Below are positions 10,026-20,420 of a stretch of 64,000 nt of DNA, piece after piece. Position numbers and translations under genes: made by a program. Each line of letters starts with the position of its first letter. Position 1 is the first letter of the stretch. This DNA comes from Luidia sarsii (lineage: Eukaryota; Echinodermata; Asteroidea; Paxillosida; Luidiidae), in contig OX465114.1 of NCBI GenBank assembly GCA_949987565.1, positions 9,094,188-9,158,187 of the forward strand. The letters run 5' to 3'. The notes beneath the pieces were generated by a model. The model saw only the letters and a program-made list of their open reading frames with translations. It was not told the origin of the DNA and did not search any database.

Positions 10026-11098
10026 TTAAAAAACCATGGGCTCTGCCAAGTTGGACAAGTAACAACATACTTTGAAAATGGTGCCAATGGAGCTTTTCAG
10101 AGTAAGGGGGATCTTAGGATCCAAAATATGAAACTGTTTGACTCTGCCTATGGCACGTTCCACATGAATTCTCACCTCTGCAATATTATGCGTTGCATGT
10201 ACTTCTTCAATGGAAAACTGGGCAGAAGTAAGGAAAGGTGGAATATTTAGAAAGGCACCATGCTTATTAATGAGATCCCCCACGGTAAATCCTTTATCTG
10301 CTAGTACCAGATCTCCTTTGTTTAGAAGAGAGAGAAATCCACACTTCTCTGTAATGATACGATCTGAAGTTCTACCACCCCATGCATCACTTACATATGT
10401 GATTAAGCCTGTTGGTGAAATAGCAATGAGAAATTTAATAGTATTATGGTGTTTATAGGAACTCCATGTCAGAGACTGGGCTGTAAAGTTTGATGGTGTT
10501 TCAATGAACAATTCGGTACAATCTATAATAAAACGTATGTTTTTGAATTTACAAAACTGTCTTGGAAGTGTCTGATTTATGATATCAGTGGTGGGTGGAT
10601 TATTCAGAGGGGCTAGAACTTTTTCCATAAGATAGATCCAGGTGGTAATGATACGGGCCATATGAGAATTAGATGTGTTGAAACGATGAGAGAGGTCTAC
10701 TAAAAGCAACCCAACCTTGAGTCTCATCAGTGTTGCCAACAACTGATCCTGAAGAGGTAATGTCATATGTCTTTTAACTCCATCGGTTTCCTTATCCCCA
10801 CATCCATAGTACCTCATCCTTCGAGCATATGGCTGCAACAGATTAAACAGCCAAACAAATGTAACCCAGTTGGGTAACCCTGTATAAAACTTAGTATTTT
10901 TGTCATCTTCCTTTATTTTGTCAGCTGACCAGGTGAGCTGCTTCCTTTCAGACTCTAACACCTTCACTTTATCTGAAAGCCTTTTCAAATCTTCTCTCAT
11001 TCCTTCCTTTTCTTCGTCATCTACTTGAGTTTCTGTTGAAGAATAAAGCATTGAAAATCTTGAGAGATTGCTATTTGGCCTCGATCTTCCACTGCGAG
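10026..11098 (-). CDS. Transposase exon 3, DDE_Tnp_4 catalytic core
   Basis: An ATG-started frame of 359 aa reaches to 11105, but the AG at 11100-11099 is a phase-matching acceptor, so that ATG is probably in the intron. The core shows IDCTELFIETP (first Asp), SDAWGGRTSDR, LVLADKGF (second Asp) and VERAIGRVKQF (Glu), as in PIF/Harbinger-type nucleases. Stop TAA at 10028-10026. Confidence 0.92.
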
Positions 11099-13101
11099 CT
11101 TCCATGACAAAAAAATCACAAAATCATCAGACTTCAAAGTTTAAATCGTCAGCATTTTCACAAACTGCCGAATCCAAGCAAAATGTTCCGACAGACCACT
11201 ATTAACGTATGGTTCACTTAACCTTACTGCGAGGTTTTGAATCTTAAAAAAAGGTGTAATATCTGCTGATTACAAACATTCAAAATCTGTCCTTTCTGCT
11301 ACATAGATGGGTCTGCCTATTCTTAAAAATGCAGATGTAGGATTCTACATTACTGTAACTTGCAGCAAATTTACAAACCTTGACATGTTCCAAGAAGAGT
11401 TTGATCACTGGCGGGTAGATTTGCTTCGTAGCTGTGCATATGCAGTGATGTGTTGAGTGACTCCGTCATCATCAATGCACACAGATCTTCCTCTTCCTGT
11501 AGTCTTTTCTTGTTCTCGTCTTCATCCTTGTTATAAAGTGACATTATTATACAGAATTATGGTTAATATTTGGAAACAAATTTCAATCTTCATATTTCAC
11601 ATGAGAGATGTTCATCTGCTAGATACAAACAAACTCTATGAGACTGGTCTGAAACAAATCCAAATGTTTTTTGTATGGACCTGAATCAGAATCAAGAATT
11701 GAACATTTAACTGGAACGTCGCTCAATTCAGGTCAGAGGCCAGGGTCCAGGGAGGCATCAAACTGGTAACTACAGTATTAAAAAACCTTTATGCGTGTCT
11801 TCTGAAGGCAATATAGCATTTTGAAGTGATATGACAGCTGAATCCAATCCCTGGTTGCTATGGGTGTCGGTCAACTCGGTCCCTAACCAATTCGGTCCCA
11901 GTCAACGCGGTCCAAGGCAAACTCGGTCCGTGACCAACTCGGTCTGTATAACCAACTCGGCCTGTGACCAGCTCGGTCTGTATATATAACCAACTCGGTC
12001 CGTAACCAACTCAGTCCCTATGGGACAATGTGCACAAAAACCTGTTGGTCACGGACCGAGTAGTTGTACATGACTGTACGTGAACACTGGAATTTTCTGC
12101 ACTCATTTTTTGGGGTACACAACTGACATGTAACAACTAACATGTTACATGTTATCACTTTGAAAACTTGTGTGATGCCTGGATCGATATGGAACTCTTA
12201 CACTTAAAGTTAAACAGTCTTACTCTTAGTCTTAGTCTTACGCTTACTCTTACTCTTACTCTTAGTCTTACCCAACCAAAGCCAAAGGTTGCAAGAAAGA
12301 AAATGTTCTGAAAGTCAAAGAGCTAATTTCTTATTGGAGCTTCGATCCTTAGAAAAAAACCATAAAAACCTTTGTTGATCAAACAAACGTGCATTTATCG
12401 TGTACTTGTTGTACTTGTACTTGTAGTACTACTACTTTAGTACTACTAGTACTACTAGTAGTAGTACTAGTAGTAGTAGTACTAGTACTCTACTACTAGT
12501 AGTAGTAGTAGCATGGTAGTAGTAGTAGTAGTAGCACTACTACTACTACTAGTAGTAGTAGTACTACTACTAGTACTAGTACTCTGAGTAGTAGTGCAGC
12601 ACTACAGTACAGGAGTACAGACTCAGTATACTGTATTTAGTGTACTTCGAGTTCGATATAGCACCCAAAATAAGGGCCAAATGACTGTTCAACTTCAAGT
12701 ATACGTCTACAGACACAGCACGAAAATATCTTAGTAAAGCCTAGGCTATAGTATAGGGTACTTACACGTAGCTCCCGACGCTTCGAAATTCTTTCAAGTC
12801 GAGCAACATTCTGATCATGTCGTGGGCTCTCCTTGGGCTGTGGTTTGTTCAGGTGAAGTTTGAGGGAAGGACGATAATTGTCGTCCTCCGGAAAATCACT
12901 TGGCCAACCTCCCACAAAATGGTCGCTACAAACTCTACCTTGAGCTTTTGGATTCCACTTCCAGCCTCTTCCCCTACCAACTGCCCGCACCCATGCTGCT
13001 CGTTGCCTCCTATTGGACTTAGGAAATCTAAAGAAAGACGTTCCACTACAGCCTTTAGCCTTTCGGTTAGGGCAACCTAGAACGCAACAGCTCAAAGGCA
13101 T
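10026..13101 (-). CDS. THAP/DDE transposase of the transposon, copy 1 (3 exons)
   Basis: Proposed exons on the minus strand are 13101-12766, 11526-11379 and 11098-10026. Phases run 0 and 1, the total is 1557 nt (518 aa plus stop), and junctions are GTAAGT and GTTTGT donors with AG acceptors. The start is ATG 13101, 152 bp from the right end; the longer frame to 13146 needs GTG. Domains: a THAP C2CH zinc finger at about 1-85, an acidic linker, a coiled coil about 187-217, a Tnp_4-type helix-turn-helix (MTLPLQDQLLATLMRLKVGL), and a DDE_Tnp_4 catalytic core. Catalytic residues in spliced numbering are D354 (FIIDCTE), D429 (LVLADKGF) and E475 (HVERAIGRVK). The enzyme should bind the inverted repeats through THAP and cut the ends. 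Confidence 0.82.
11379..11526 (-). CDS. Transposase exon 2 (linker), predicted
   Basis: No long frame marks it. Minus strand: acceptor AACAAG before 11526, donor GTTTGT after 11379. The exon is open in the one frame that joins exon 1 (phase 0) and exon 3 (phase 1). It reads DEDENKKRLQEEEDLCALMM, then a Ser/Leu/His-rich stretch. Joining exon 1 directly to exon 3 finds no in-phase acceptor nearby. The acceptor is weak. Confidence 0.5.
11868..12060. repeat. Degenerate CAACTCGGTCC minisatellite in transposase intron 1
   Basis: About ten diverged copies of a 15-20 bp unit of type ACCAACTCGGTCCGT lie in tandem. An inverted copy (GGTCACGGACCGAG) lies at the end, so the block can fold. The core CAACTCG also builds the minisatellites at 61762 and 62650. 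Confidence 0.7.
12215..12272. repeat. TCTTAC/TCTTAG hexanucleotide microsatellite
   Basis: TCTTACTCTTAG-type hexamers are repeated in transposase intron 1. The same tract is in copy 2 near 37936-37993. Confidence 0.8.
12395..12600. repeat. AGT/ACT trinucleotide repeat with many internal palindromes
   Basis: Alternating blocks of TAGTAG and TACTAC switch strand several times and can form hairpins. Copy 2 is 6 bp longer here (ending near 38310), the main length difference between the two transposons. Confidence 0.85.
12766..13101 (-). CDS. Transposase exon 1, THAP zinc finger
   Basis: After MPLS comes the C2CH signature: CCVLGC, a conserved Trp in AAWVRAVG, then VCSDHF (C-x2-H), followed by the Pro/Leu tail YRPSLKLHL. 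This matches a THAP DNA-binding domain of about 85 residues. Donor GTAAGT at 12765-12760. The first coding bases lie in the inner part of the right inverted repeat. Confidence 0.9.
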
Positions 13102-13188
13102 CGTGAGAAAAAAACCCGGAACAGCTGGCGGATGTAAACACAACACACGTCACGTATTTTTAGTTCAGTGGTCACGTCACGCAGAGTC

Positions 13189-13253
13189 TCTTGCCCACCA
13201 GTGGTGTATTTGCGCATGCGCGCGCAAATTAGCATATTTCATGGGAAAGGTCC
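13189..13253 (-). repeat. Right terminal inverted repeat, transposon copy 1
   Basis: This is the exact inverted match of 5319-5383. Inside it an extra stretch (near 13146-13176) is missing from the left arm, so the inner repeat is asymmetric. The AT duplication follows at 13254-13255. Confidence 0.92.
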
Positions 13254-13459
13254 ATTCAACTTGTGTTGTCATTCAGGGCGTATTATTACAAGGCTTTCGT
13301 TTTGCCAACACGGCGGATGGTTACGAAAGTTTCCTTTGGATTTGTTTAGTATCCTTGGCAGTGATACTATCGGCGACCATCCATTTCGAAAACAAGATCA
13401 ACCCCAACATCAAGACGGCAACCTTGGCAGAAATCTGGTAGTTCACACGTAATATTCCA
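13254..13459 (+). promoter_or_regulatory. 3' part of 5'UTR exon 1 of fucosyltransferase gene 2
   Basis: The sequence ends in a strong donor, CCA|GTGAGTAC, at 13459/13460. All frames towards the donor either contain stops or lack an ATG leading into it, so it fits a non-coding first exon. An open stretch with a hydrophobic segment (FLWICLVSLAVILSA) ends in TAG before the donor and has no ATG. The transposon separates this piece from the TATA-like box at 5215. Confidence 0.45.
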
Positions 13460-14445
13460 GTGAGTACAAACATGTTTATTATGACCGTTTGAAAGTAGTC
13501 CAAATGTACTTGTATAAATTATGTGCGACTGCAATTACATTGTAACTCATGATATGTAAAGCACAGGTGGCTGTATATACGTTAAGGTAATTGATCGTTG
13601 TCGAAACGGCTTAGAACGAGCAAATACTATTTTCATCGATCCAGAAATTTTAAATCCATGAAAACATAAAATATATTTGGTAATCATCAGAGAAGCGCAC
13701 AAAAAGACAAAAATGTTGGTCTCTGCGTGGGGATAAAGGAAGAAGGTAAGACTTAAAGGTTTCCATGGTGGAGATACTCAGAAGGTTTGCGGTAACACCA
13801 TGTAACACATTATAATGTCCCTTTGTAGTTTAGAAGAAACAAATGAACTCAGAATACAATATTGGTAATAACGTTAAATATATTAGAGACATACATTCAT
13901 AATAATAATAATAATAATAATAATAACTAATAACATTTCATCAGGCATAACGACACTCATCAAAAGTGTTATACTTCAAAAGTCTTGTCTAAAAGTAAAA
14001 TAAGGTTGAAAACTACTTAACTGACTGCAATTGCGGCAATATGAAAACCTCATAAATGTAGACGTCCTGACATTTAATTAAACCTTCCATACCCATTTTC
14101 CAAGGGACTTCGATAAATATCATTATCTTGCATTCATCTTTGCATTATCACGTCGAGTAAGGGCAAAACCTCATTGAATTACATTCTCCTGGACGCAAAC
14201 AAAATGTTATATCTATATCTTGCATTTGTTATTACGAGCGCTTGATGTATCCATCCAAGCAGGACCTTTCCAGAAGAAAGGTTCTCAGAAAGGTTCTGCT
14301 TGGATCGAAACGTCAGTCACTCGGAAACTTGAGTAGATTTCAGGTTTGCAACTTGTTTGGGTGTAAATTGCTGTAGAGTTTTGATTATTGGTGCAGGATT
14401 TGCTTTCAAATTTCCTTACTTCAATGAATTTGTTAACTCTTGCAG

Positions 14446-14502
14446 ATCCTGTTATTCTGTCTCCTCGTAAAGATTGTTACCACAGCAACAATGGATATAA
14501 CG
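14446..14502 (+). CDS. Fucosyltransferase gene 2, exon 2 (MDIT)
   Basis: ATG at 14491, donor GTAGGT at 14503, acceptor CTTGCAG before 14446. It joins 15366 in phase 0. Intron 1 from the donor at 13460 is 986 bp. Confidence 0.65.
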
Positions 14503-15365
14503 GTAGGTCATGTCCACTTTGATAAAAAAAACTGAGGAAAGCAAACATATCGTTTGTGTTGCAACTCACCGGTAGAGGGCACTATACATCGAAAGCCTCA
14601 AAGTATGGGTTTGTTTGGCATGTGACGTGACGCGTGTTCAAATTTGCCAGTGGCATAATTATAGAGCTCTACGAATACCGTTAGGTGTTTTTTTGGCGAC
14701 TGTTCTTGAATTTGTTCTAGTAGGCTAATGAGTGGCTAATCAGATTCACGATGAATGTCGTGCTATCTAATGGGCACTGTACAGATATTTTGTACGTTGA
14801 CTCTATACAACCACGCAGGTCCAACTATGACCCAATCCATGTGTGGTCCAACGCCAGACCTAAATCTTGAGATGGATGGCTCTATGTATATAACCTACCG
14901 ACGGACACCAAAATAAAATGCCACGGAGGCTGGCATCTTTACAAAAGTATTACCAGTCGCAAAAACAAATTAATGATTAGACGGAAACAGAAAACACTAC
15001 TAGTCGCAAAAATATTCACGACCCGTCGAAAAAACCCAATTTGCGACCAGACTTAAACAGTCTGTTTCTGTCCATTCAGGGCCACCGTACTTTACAGTGC
15101 CACAGCTACAGGTATTATTTTATGAACGCGTTTTGGTCACAGTTTCTATGAAAATACCTTTTACTAAGCAGAACAGCAAACCTTCAAGTCCAGCGATAAA
15201 CCGTTATCTGTGCTCTCCGTTTTCTAGGAGACAATCGGGCAAAGCACTGAGAATCAACGTAAATAATACCAGTATAGTAATTGACAATCTCATTTATTTA
15301 GATTTTCATTAAGGGGAAAATTATATTATAATCTACATATGGTTTTGATTGTTATTCGTCCACAG

Positions 15366-16655
15366 AAGACGTTCCTCTATGTGATGGCTGTTCTCTGTCT
15401 CTTTGCGATCACCTTGATGCTGATAACTTCTACCGGAATCGAGTCTTACATCGGAATCAGCCTTGCTGAAGTGAGCCCTCACCGGCTACCGCACTACGCA
15501 GTTGGCGTCACGCGCGCAGAAATGAATCGAACACGGACAACGCATGCGCGCGGTGACGTCATCGATGCGAATAGGTCACGCACAGCGACCCAGCAGCGAA
15601 GCGGTCGCTGCAGATACAAGATTCAAGTGTACGATATCCCGGAACGTCTTCCGAAGAAATCGTTTCGAAGTGTCATGAGGCAGGTGATCGGGAAGCCACT
15701 CGAATGGACAAACGTAACATGCGCAGACTACGATTGCGACGTTCAGCTCATACTTTCACCTGATAAGAAATATCTTGGCATGGACGCTGTGGTGTTCCAC
15801 TTCCTGAAGCTTCTGATTCCTAGCCCTATCCCAAGAGCAGACATGAATCCCAACCAGGCATGGATATACTTCAGCCGAGAGTCGCCGTACTCCAATTCCT
15901 ACGAGGGCCGTCGGCTTGGTGACTTACCCGTCCATGCCACGTGGACATACCACCGCGCTTCTGAAGTCTACTTCCCGTATGGCCAGTACAAGTCGGGACA
16001 AGCTATGGCCAACCACACCAGGTCCGTGGAAGATTGGCTGAAGGGTAAGACAAAACTCGTCGCCTGGATGGCTAGCAACTGCGGCTTCACAACTTGGCCG
16101 AGAATGCGGTTTGTGACGGAGCTGAAGAAGCACATTCCGGTCGATGCGTACGGAGGATGCGGTAATCTGACCTGCAGCCCTAAGGACACGGCGAATTGTT
16201 TACGCAAGTACAAATTCTACTTGTCAATCGAGAATTCCGAAAGCGGTGAATACATTACCGAAAAAGTCTGGCGAAAACCTCTGTTGGAAGGCGTGGTTCC
16301 GATCGTGTACGGTCCCAGGAGACGAGACTATGAGGAGCTCTTACCCCCAAACTCTTTTATATACCTGGGCGATTTCAAGAGTATTAAGGATCTTGCAGAG
16401 TACTTGCGAATGTTAGACTCAAAACCAGAGCTATACGTTAAATATTTAGAATGGCAATACAAAGGTAGCGTGGAAGCAGATTTTATACACCGACCGACGA
16501 GATTCTGCGACTTTATTCCAGTGATTGAAAAAGTCAAGAGAGGGGAGATGAAACGATTCCCTGTGAAGACGAGTAAATTCTATTCATCTCTCAGGAAGAG
16601 AAAGAAATCAAACAATTCAAGCTTTGGACTTGGCAACTGGATTCCTTGGTGTTAG
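15366..16655 (+). CDS. GT10 fucosyltransferase 2 (class B), main coding exon
   Basis: Same fold and donor motif as gene 1, but it is the most diverged copy and is identical in protein to gene 5. Changes (numbering from ATG 15339): IPERLPKKSFRSVMRQ replaces VPECLPKKAWRCVTRQ at 100-115, removing two cysteines (103 and 111); FLKLL at 155-159; YFSRESPYSNSYEGRR at 177-192; SGQAMANH near 219-226; GGCGNLTCSP near 272-281; IENSESG at 297-303; RKPLLEG at 312-318; ADFIHRPTRFCDFI at 380-393. All catalytic landmarks (ENS, YITEKVW, PIVYGP) are kept and no frame damage is seen. The changes cluster around the acceptor-facing part, so acceptor choice may differ; that is inference. Its promoter is cut from its 5' exon by transposon copy 1. 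Confidence 0.93.
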   Translation, partial: KTFLYVMAVLCLFAITLMLITSTGIESYIGISLAEVSPHRLPHYAVGVTRAEMNRTRTTHARGDVIDANRSRTATQQRSGRCRYKIQVYDIPERLPKKSFRSVMRQVIGKPLEWTNVTCADYDCDVQLILSPDKKYLGMDAVVFHFLKLLIPSPIPRADMNPNQAWIYFSRESPYSNSYEGRRLGDLPVHATWTYHRASEVYFPYGQYKSGQAMANHTRSVEDWLKGKTKLVAWMASNCGFTTWPRMRFVTELKKHIPVDAYGGCGNLTCSPKDTANCLRKYKFYLSIENSESGEYITEKVWRKPLLEGVVPIVYGPRRRDYEELLPPNSFIYLGDFKSIKDLAEYLRMLDSKPELYVKYLEWQYKGSVEADFIHRPTRFCDFIPVIEKVKRGEMKRFPVKTSKFYSSLRKRKKSNNSSFGLGNWIPWC

Positions 16656-18441
16656 TTTGCAATGCATTGTCCACAAATTGAAGGCCTGACGTTTCGATCC
16701 TAGCAGGACCCTTTGAAAAGCAGAGGGAGGTCCTGCTGGGATCGGAAAGTTTTAATTCTGCGTCGATCCTGAGTCGGGACCGAAAATACTCGCAAGGGGA
16801 ATGCCTGCTCTCATACCCTTGCCATTGCTCTGATATGGCATTTACAGATCATCATCATCAGCATTAGTATAGCGTACAGGCAAAAAGAAGTAGGCCTTAT
16901 AGCTTTAGTGAAGATGTTGGCTCGGTTACTATATGGATTAACAATGAGGCCAACTTCCTGACCCTGGCGTCAAGGTGCTTAGTCCATTATTCACAGGGGA
17001 ACAATTCATTAGAACAATTCTGGCAGAAAACAAAAAAAGGGGGGGGTCACCAATATCCATGACCTCTACACTACGTGGAGCTTTTAACGCAGCGCCCAGA
17101 AGGTTCGCTGATTTGCAAAGTGAGGTCTAATCACGCCTTGGAATTGAAGTTGGAGGTTAATGGTCGTGCAATCTTAGCAGCAGTACCAGTGCACATTATT
17201 ATGCAGCTCGATTTGAGGCAGAGAATTCAGGACACTGATTGCGTAGCGCTGCAAAAAACTGTACACAACTTGTATCCTGCTTGCGCGTGTTTACCAATGA
17301 GTTAATTTTCTGCCTCAAACCGTGCAGGGTATACCAGGGCACGATCATTGACGTGTATATACTGCTTAGAGCGTACGCTTCAGTTGGTAATTTCTAGACA
17401 ACATCACAGATCCTGGCAAAAAGTACACACGATTTACTAGAAATTCAAGTTTTCCTACATGTGTCTTCCTTACGTGTAGCGAACGAGATATCCATGCCGT
17501 GTGCACGTTTAGCGGATACCAAGTAGAGTATGACGTCATAATTGATGACACATCCGTTACATCACCTTCGTCACACCGACCGTTTCGTTCGCTTGCGAAA
17601 ACTTTCTATCAATTTTGTGACTTTCAAGTAACTCTATAAGCAGGGCGTGCACAATGACTGTAAATGATTATAGGTTTAAATTGTCATCTAAAACGTTCAT
17701 ATGAATGGATTGCATCTTTATGGATTTGTCAACGTTGTTTTGTTTATCATATCAAAAGGCATATGTTGGTAGCAGGTTGACTCGGTAGAGCATTGATATT
17801 TAGTTAGAATGGGAATACCAAATATCGGCGTTTTGATTGGCATTAGTAGGGATAATGATTATTGGAGATGTTTACACCTTAATACATGTACAAAGAGTTA
17901 CTTCTATTTGATTTGTTGGTTGGGATTGTGATTGGAGGTTCAAATGGTACATTCAGAATTTTACTTCATTAGATGCATGGCTGTGATAATAAATAAATTG
18001 TATGGTATCGGTACTGATAAACCAAGTGTAACTTTGTCTTGAAAGGGAGCCCATGAGTAAAATAGTACCAATGTTCATTCTGATATTATGGTTGGTGGTT
18101 GACTTTGTGGTTGTGGTTGTTGATGTATTAATGGTTGTAGTCGCGGTTGTCCTGATTCAAGATATGAACCACACAGCACAATATGAGATATTTCTGTTTA
18201 CACAACACGTTTGCTTTTTATTGCCGAACAATTCGTCACGGTTTTCACGAAGAGACTAATTTGTCCATGGTGAGTAAAAGTAAACTTTCGAGAAAATCGC
18301 CTTTGAAACTTGGTCAATTTTAAAAACATTTACTTTTTATCGATTAACTTTCAACCTTGCCAATTGTACACATTGTGTAAAAGCAGGAGTCCCAGGCTTT
18401 CATTTAACGTGATGTTTTCTACTCTACAATCAGTTAATTTT

Positions 18442-18583
18442 GGGAGGGGGAGGGGAGGGAGGGGAGGGAGGGGGAGGGAGGGGGAGGGGGAGGCAGGGGA
18501 GGGAGGGGGGGGGAGGGGAGGGGGGATGGAGGGGGAGGGAGGGTAGGGAGGGGGAGGGGGAGGGAGGGAGAGGGAGGGAGAGG
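18442..18583 (+). repeat. Polypurine tract, U2
   Basis: 142 bp. Same block order as U1 with a longer G-run in the middle. Confidence 0.9.
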
Positions 18584-19075
18584 ACCAACCCAAATTACGC
18601 GGTGCACGAGGCTTGCATTTCCTCTGTAGCATTCTCATACGGTAGTGCCGTAATTTTCGTAATATAAACTGCAGCTTTGCACATTGATTTTGGAAAAGCT
18701 TTTTCAAAACAGGTATAGGTCTCGATTTCTGCACGGCTTCGTAAATTTCCTACCGTAGTCACACAACATGTACGTATCACTTCGCCAGTGGAACACGAAC
18801 TTTACATTGGGAAAAAAAACATTCACGGAAACTACTGACCCGTAGTACTGTTGAAGTACTGCATTATTGTTATTATAATTTCATTATGTATCACGGTCTG
18901 TCTCCCTCAACAGACCCCTCTGGTCGCTCGCTCGCTCGGGGCTTGCATGTGGTGGGTAAACAAATCTCTACTTGTTCCTTCATAAAAAGGAGGAAACTGC
19001 TCAGTACTGTTGTGACGCTGCCTTATTGTTATTATAATTTAAATAATCTTTCGACCTTTGCAGAAGGCGAGCTGG

Positions 19076-19383
19076 TATATAATAACGTAGCTTAGAAAAC
19101 ACACGATAGTCTGGTCGCTCGATTTCACTGTCTGTACGGCGAGGTACTTTTTTCACTGGATTGGGCATGCAAGGTGAATTCAACTTGTGTTGTCATTCAG
19201 GGCGTATTATTACAAGGCTTTCGTTTTGCCAACACGGCGGATGGTTACGAAAGTTTCCTTTGGATTTGTTTAGTATCCTTGGCAGTGATACTATCGGCGA
19301 CCATCCATTTCGAAAACAAGATCAACCCCAACATCAAGACGGCAACCTTGGCAGAAATCTGGTAGTTCACACGTAATATTCCA
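19076..19383 (+). promoter_or_regulatory. Uninterrupted TATA-like box and 5'UTR exon 1 of gene 3
   Basis: TATATAATA at 19076, GTGAGT donor at 19384. The empty transposon site GGTGAATTCAAC at about 19172-19183 lies between them, showing what U1 and U4 looked like before insertion. Frames through it (for example 19174-19365) begin with GTG only. Confidence 0.4.
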
Positions 19384-20363
19384 GTGAGTACAAACATGTT
19401 TATTATGACCGTTTGAAAGTAGTCCAAATGTACTTGTATAAATTATGTGCGACTGCAATTACATTGTAACTCATGATATGTAAAGCACAGGTGGCTGTAT
19501 ATACGTTAAGGTAATTGATCGTTGTCGAAACGGCTTAGAACGAGCAAATACTATTTTCATCGATCCAGAAATTTTAAATCCATGAAAACATAAAATATAT
19601 TTGGTAATCATCAGAGAAGCGCACAAAAAGACAAAAATGTTGGTCTCTGCGTGGGGATAAAGGAAGAAGGTAAGACTTAAGGGTTTCCATGGTGGAGATA
19701 CTCAGAAGGTTTGCGGTAACACCATGTAACACATTATAATGTCCCTTTGTAGTTTAGAAGAAACAAATGAACTCAGAATACAATATTGGTAATAACGTTA
19801 AATATATTAGAGACATACATTCATAATAATAATAATAATAATAACTAATAACATTTCATCAGGCATAACGACACTCATCAAAAGTGTTATACTTCAAAAG
19901 TCTTGTCTAAAAGTAAAATAAGGTTGAAAACTACTTAACTGACTGCAATTGCGGCAATATGAAAACCTCATAAATGTAGACGTCCTGACATTTAATTAAA
20001 CCTTCCATACCCATTTTCCAAGGGACTTCGATAAATATCATTATCTTGCATTCATCTTTGCATTATCACGTCGAGTAAGGGCAAAACCTCATTGAATTAC
20101 ATTCTCCTGGACGCAAACAAAATGTTATATCTATATCTCGCATTTGTTATTACGAGCGCTTGATGTATCCATCCAAGCAGGACCTTTCCAGAAGAAAGGT
20201 TCTCAGAAAGGTTCTGCTTGGATCGAAACGTCAGTCACTCGGAAACTTGAGTAGATTTCAGGTTTGCAACTTGTTTGGGTGTAAATTGCTGTAGAGTTTT
20301 GATTATTGGTGCAGGATTTGCTTTCAAATTTCCTTACTTCAATGAATTTGTTAACTCTTGCAG

Positions 20364-20420
20364 ATCCTGTTATTCTGTCTCCTCGTAAAGATTGTTACCA
20401 CAGCAACAATGGATATAACG
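20364..20420 (+). CDS. Fucosyltransferase gene 3, exon 2 (MDIT)
   Basis: ATG at 20409, donor GTAGGT at 20421. Identical to the other copies and in phase with 21284. Confidence 0.65.

Larger units (their letters stand above)
5319..13253. mobile_element. ISL2EU-like autonomous DNA transposon, copy 1 (7935 bp)
   Basis: The ends are exact by comparison with the empty site in U2 (19171-19190). The empty site reads GGTGAATTCAAC; the filled site reads GGTGAAT-element-ATTCAAC, so the target duplication is the dinucleotide AT (5317-5318 and 13254-13255). The element starts GGACCTTTCCC and ends GGGAAAGGTCC. It encodes two convergent genes: SAP-like/SWIM/YqaJ nuclease (5475-9146, +) and THAP/DDE transposase (13101-10026, -). 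AT duplications with a DDE_Tnp_4-type transposase plus a YqaJ protein are the hallmarks of the ISL2EU group, relatives of PIF/Harbinger. Introns hold microsatellites. All coding parts look intact, so it may be autonomous. Confidence 0.88.
1..13861 (+). repeat. Tandem unit U1 (class A gene, carries transposon copy 1)
   Basis: The same sequence restarts at 13862, 19786, 25727, 39589, 45514 and 51575, each time with the start TTGGTAATAACG, so the array is head-to-tail. The unit start is arbitrary because the window opens inside it. Without the 7.9-kb insertion this unit is about 5.92 kb. It holds a short TAA microsatellite near 40-60, fucosyltransferase exons 2 and 3, a long 3' spacer with a G-run at 3172-3188 (the longest of the seven copies), a polypurine tract, and the promoter plus 5' exon of the gene in U2. 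Confidence 0.95.
13862..19785 (+). repeat. Tandem unit U2 (class B gene, empty site)
   Basis: Length 5924 bp, no transposon. Class-B marks outside the gene include TATCTTGCAT (others CTCGC) near 14218 and AGCAGAACAGC in intron 2. The spacer has GATAATAAATAAA near 17986, as in U5 and U6. Confidence 0.95.

Noticed and set aside
13102..13146. Upstream extension of the THAP frame to 13146
   Set aside because: Needs a GTG start; ATG 13101 directly precedes the zinc finger.
19174..19365. 63-codon frame with a membrane-like segment, present in all units
   Set aside because: No ATG; GTG only. The region ends in a strong splice donor and fits a 5'UTR exon better.
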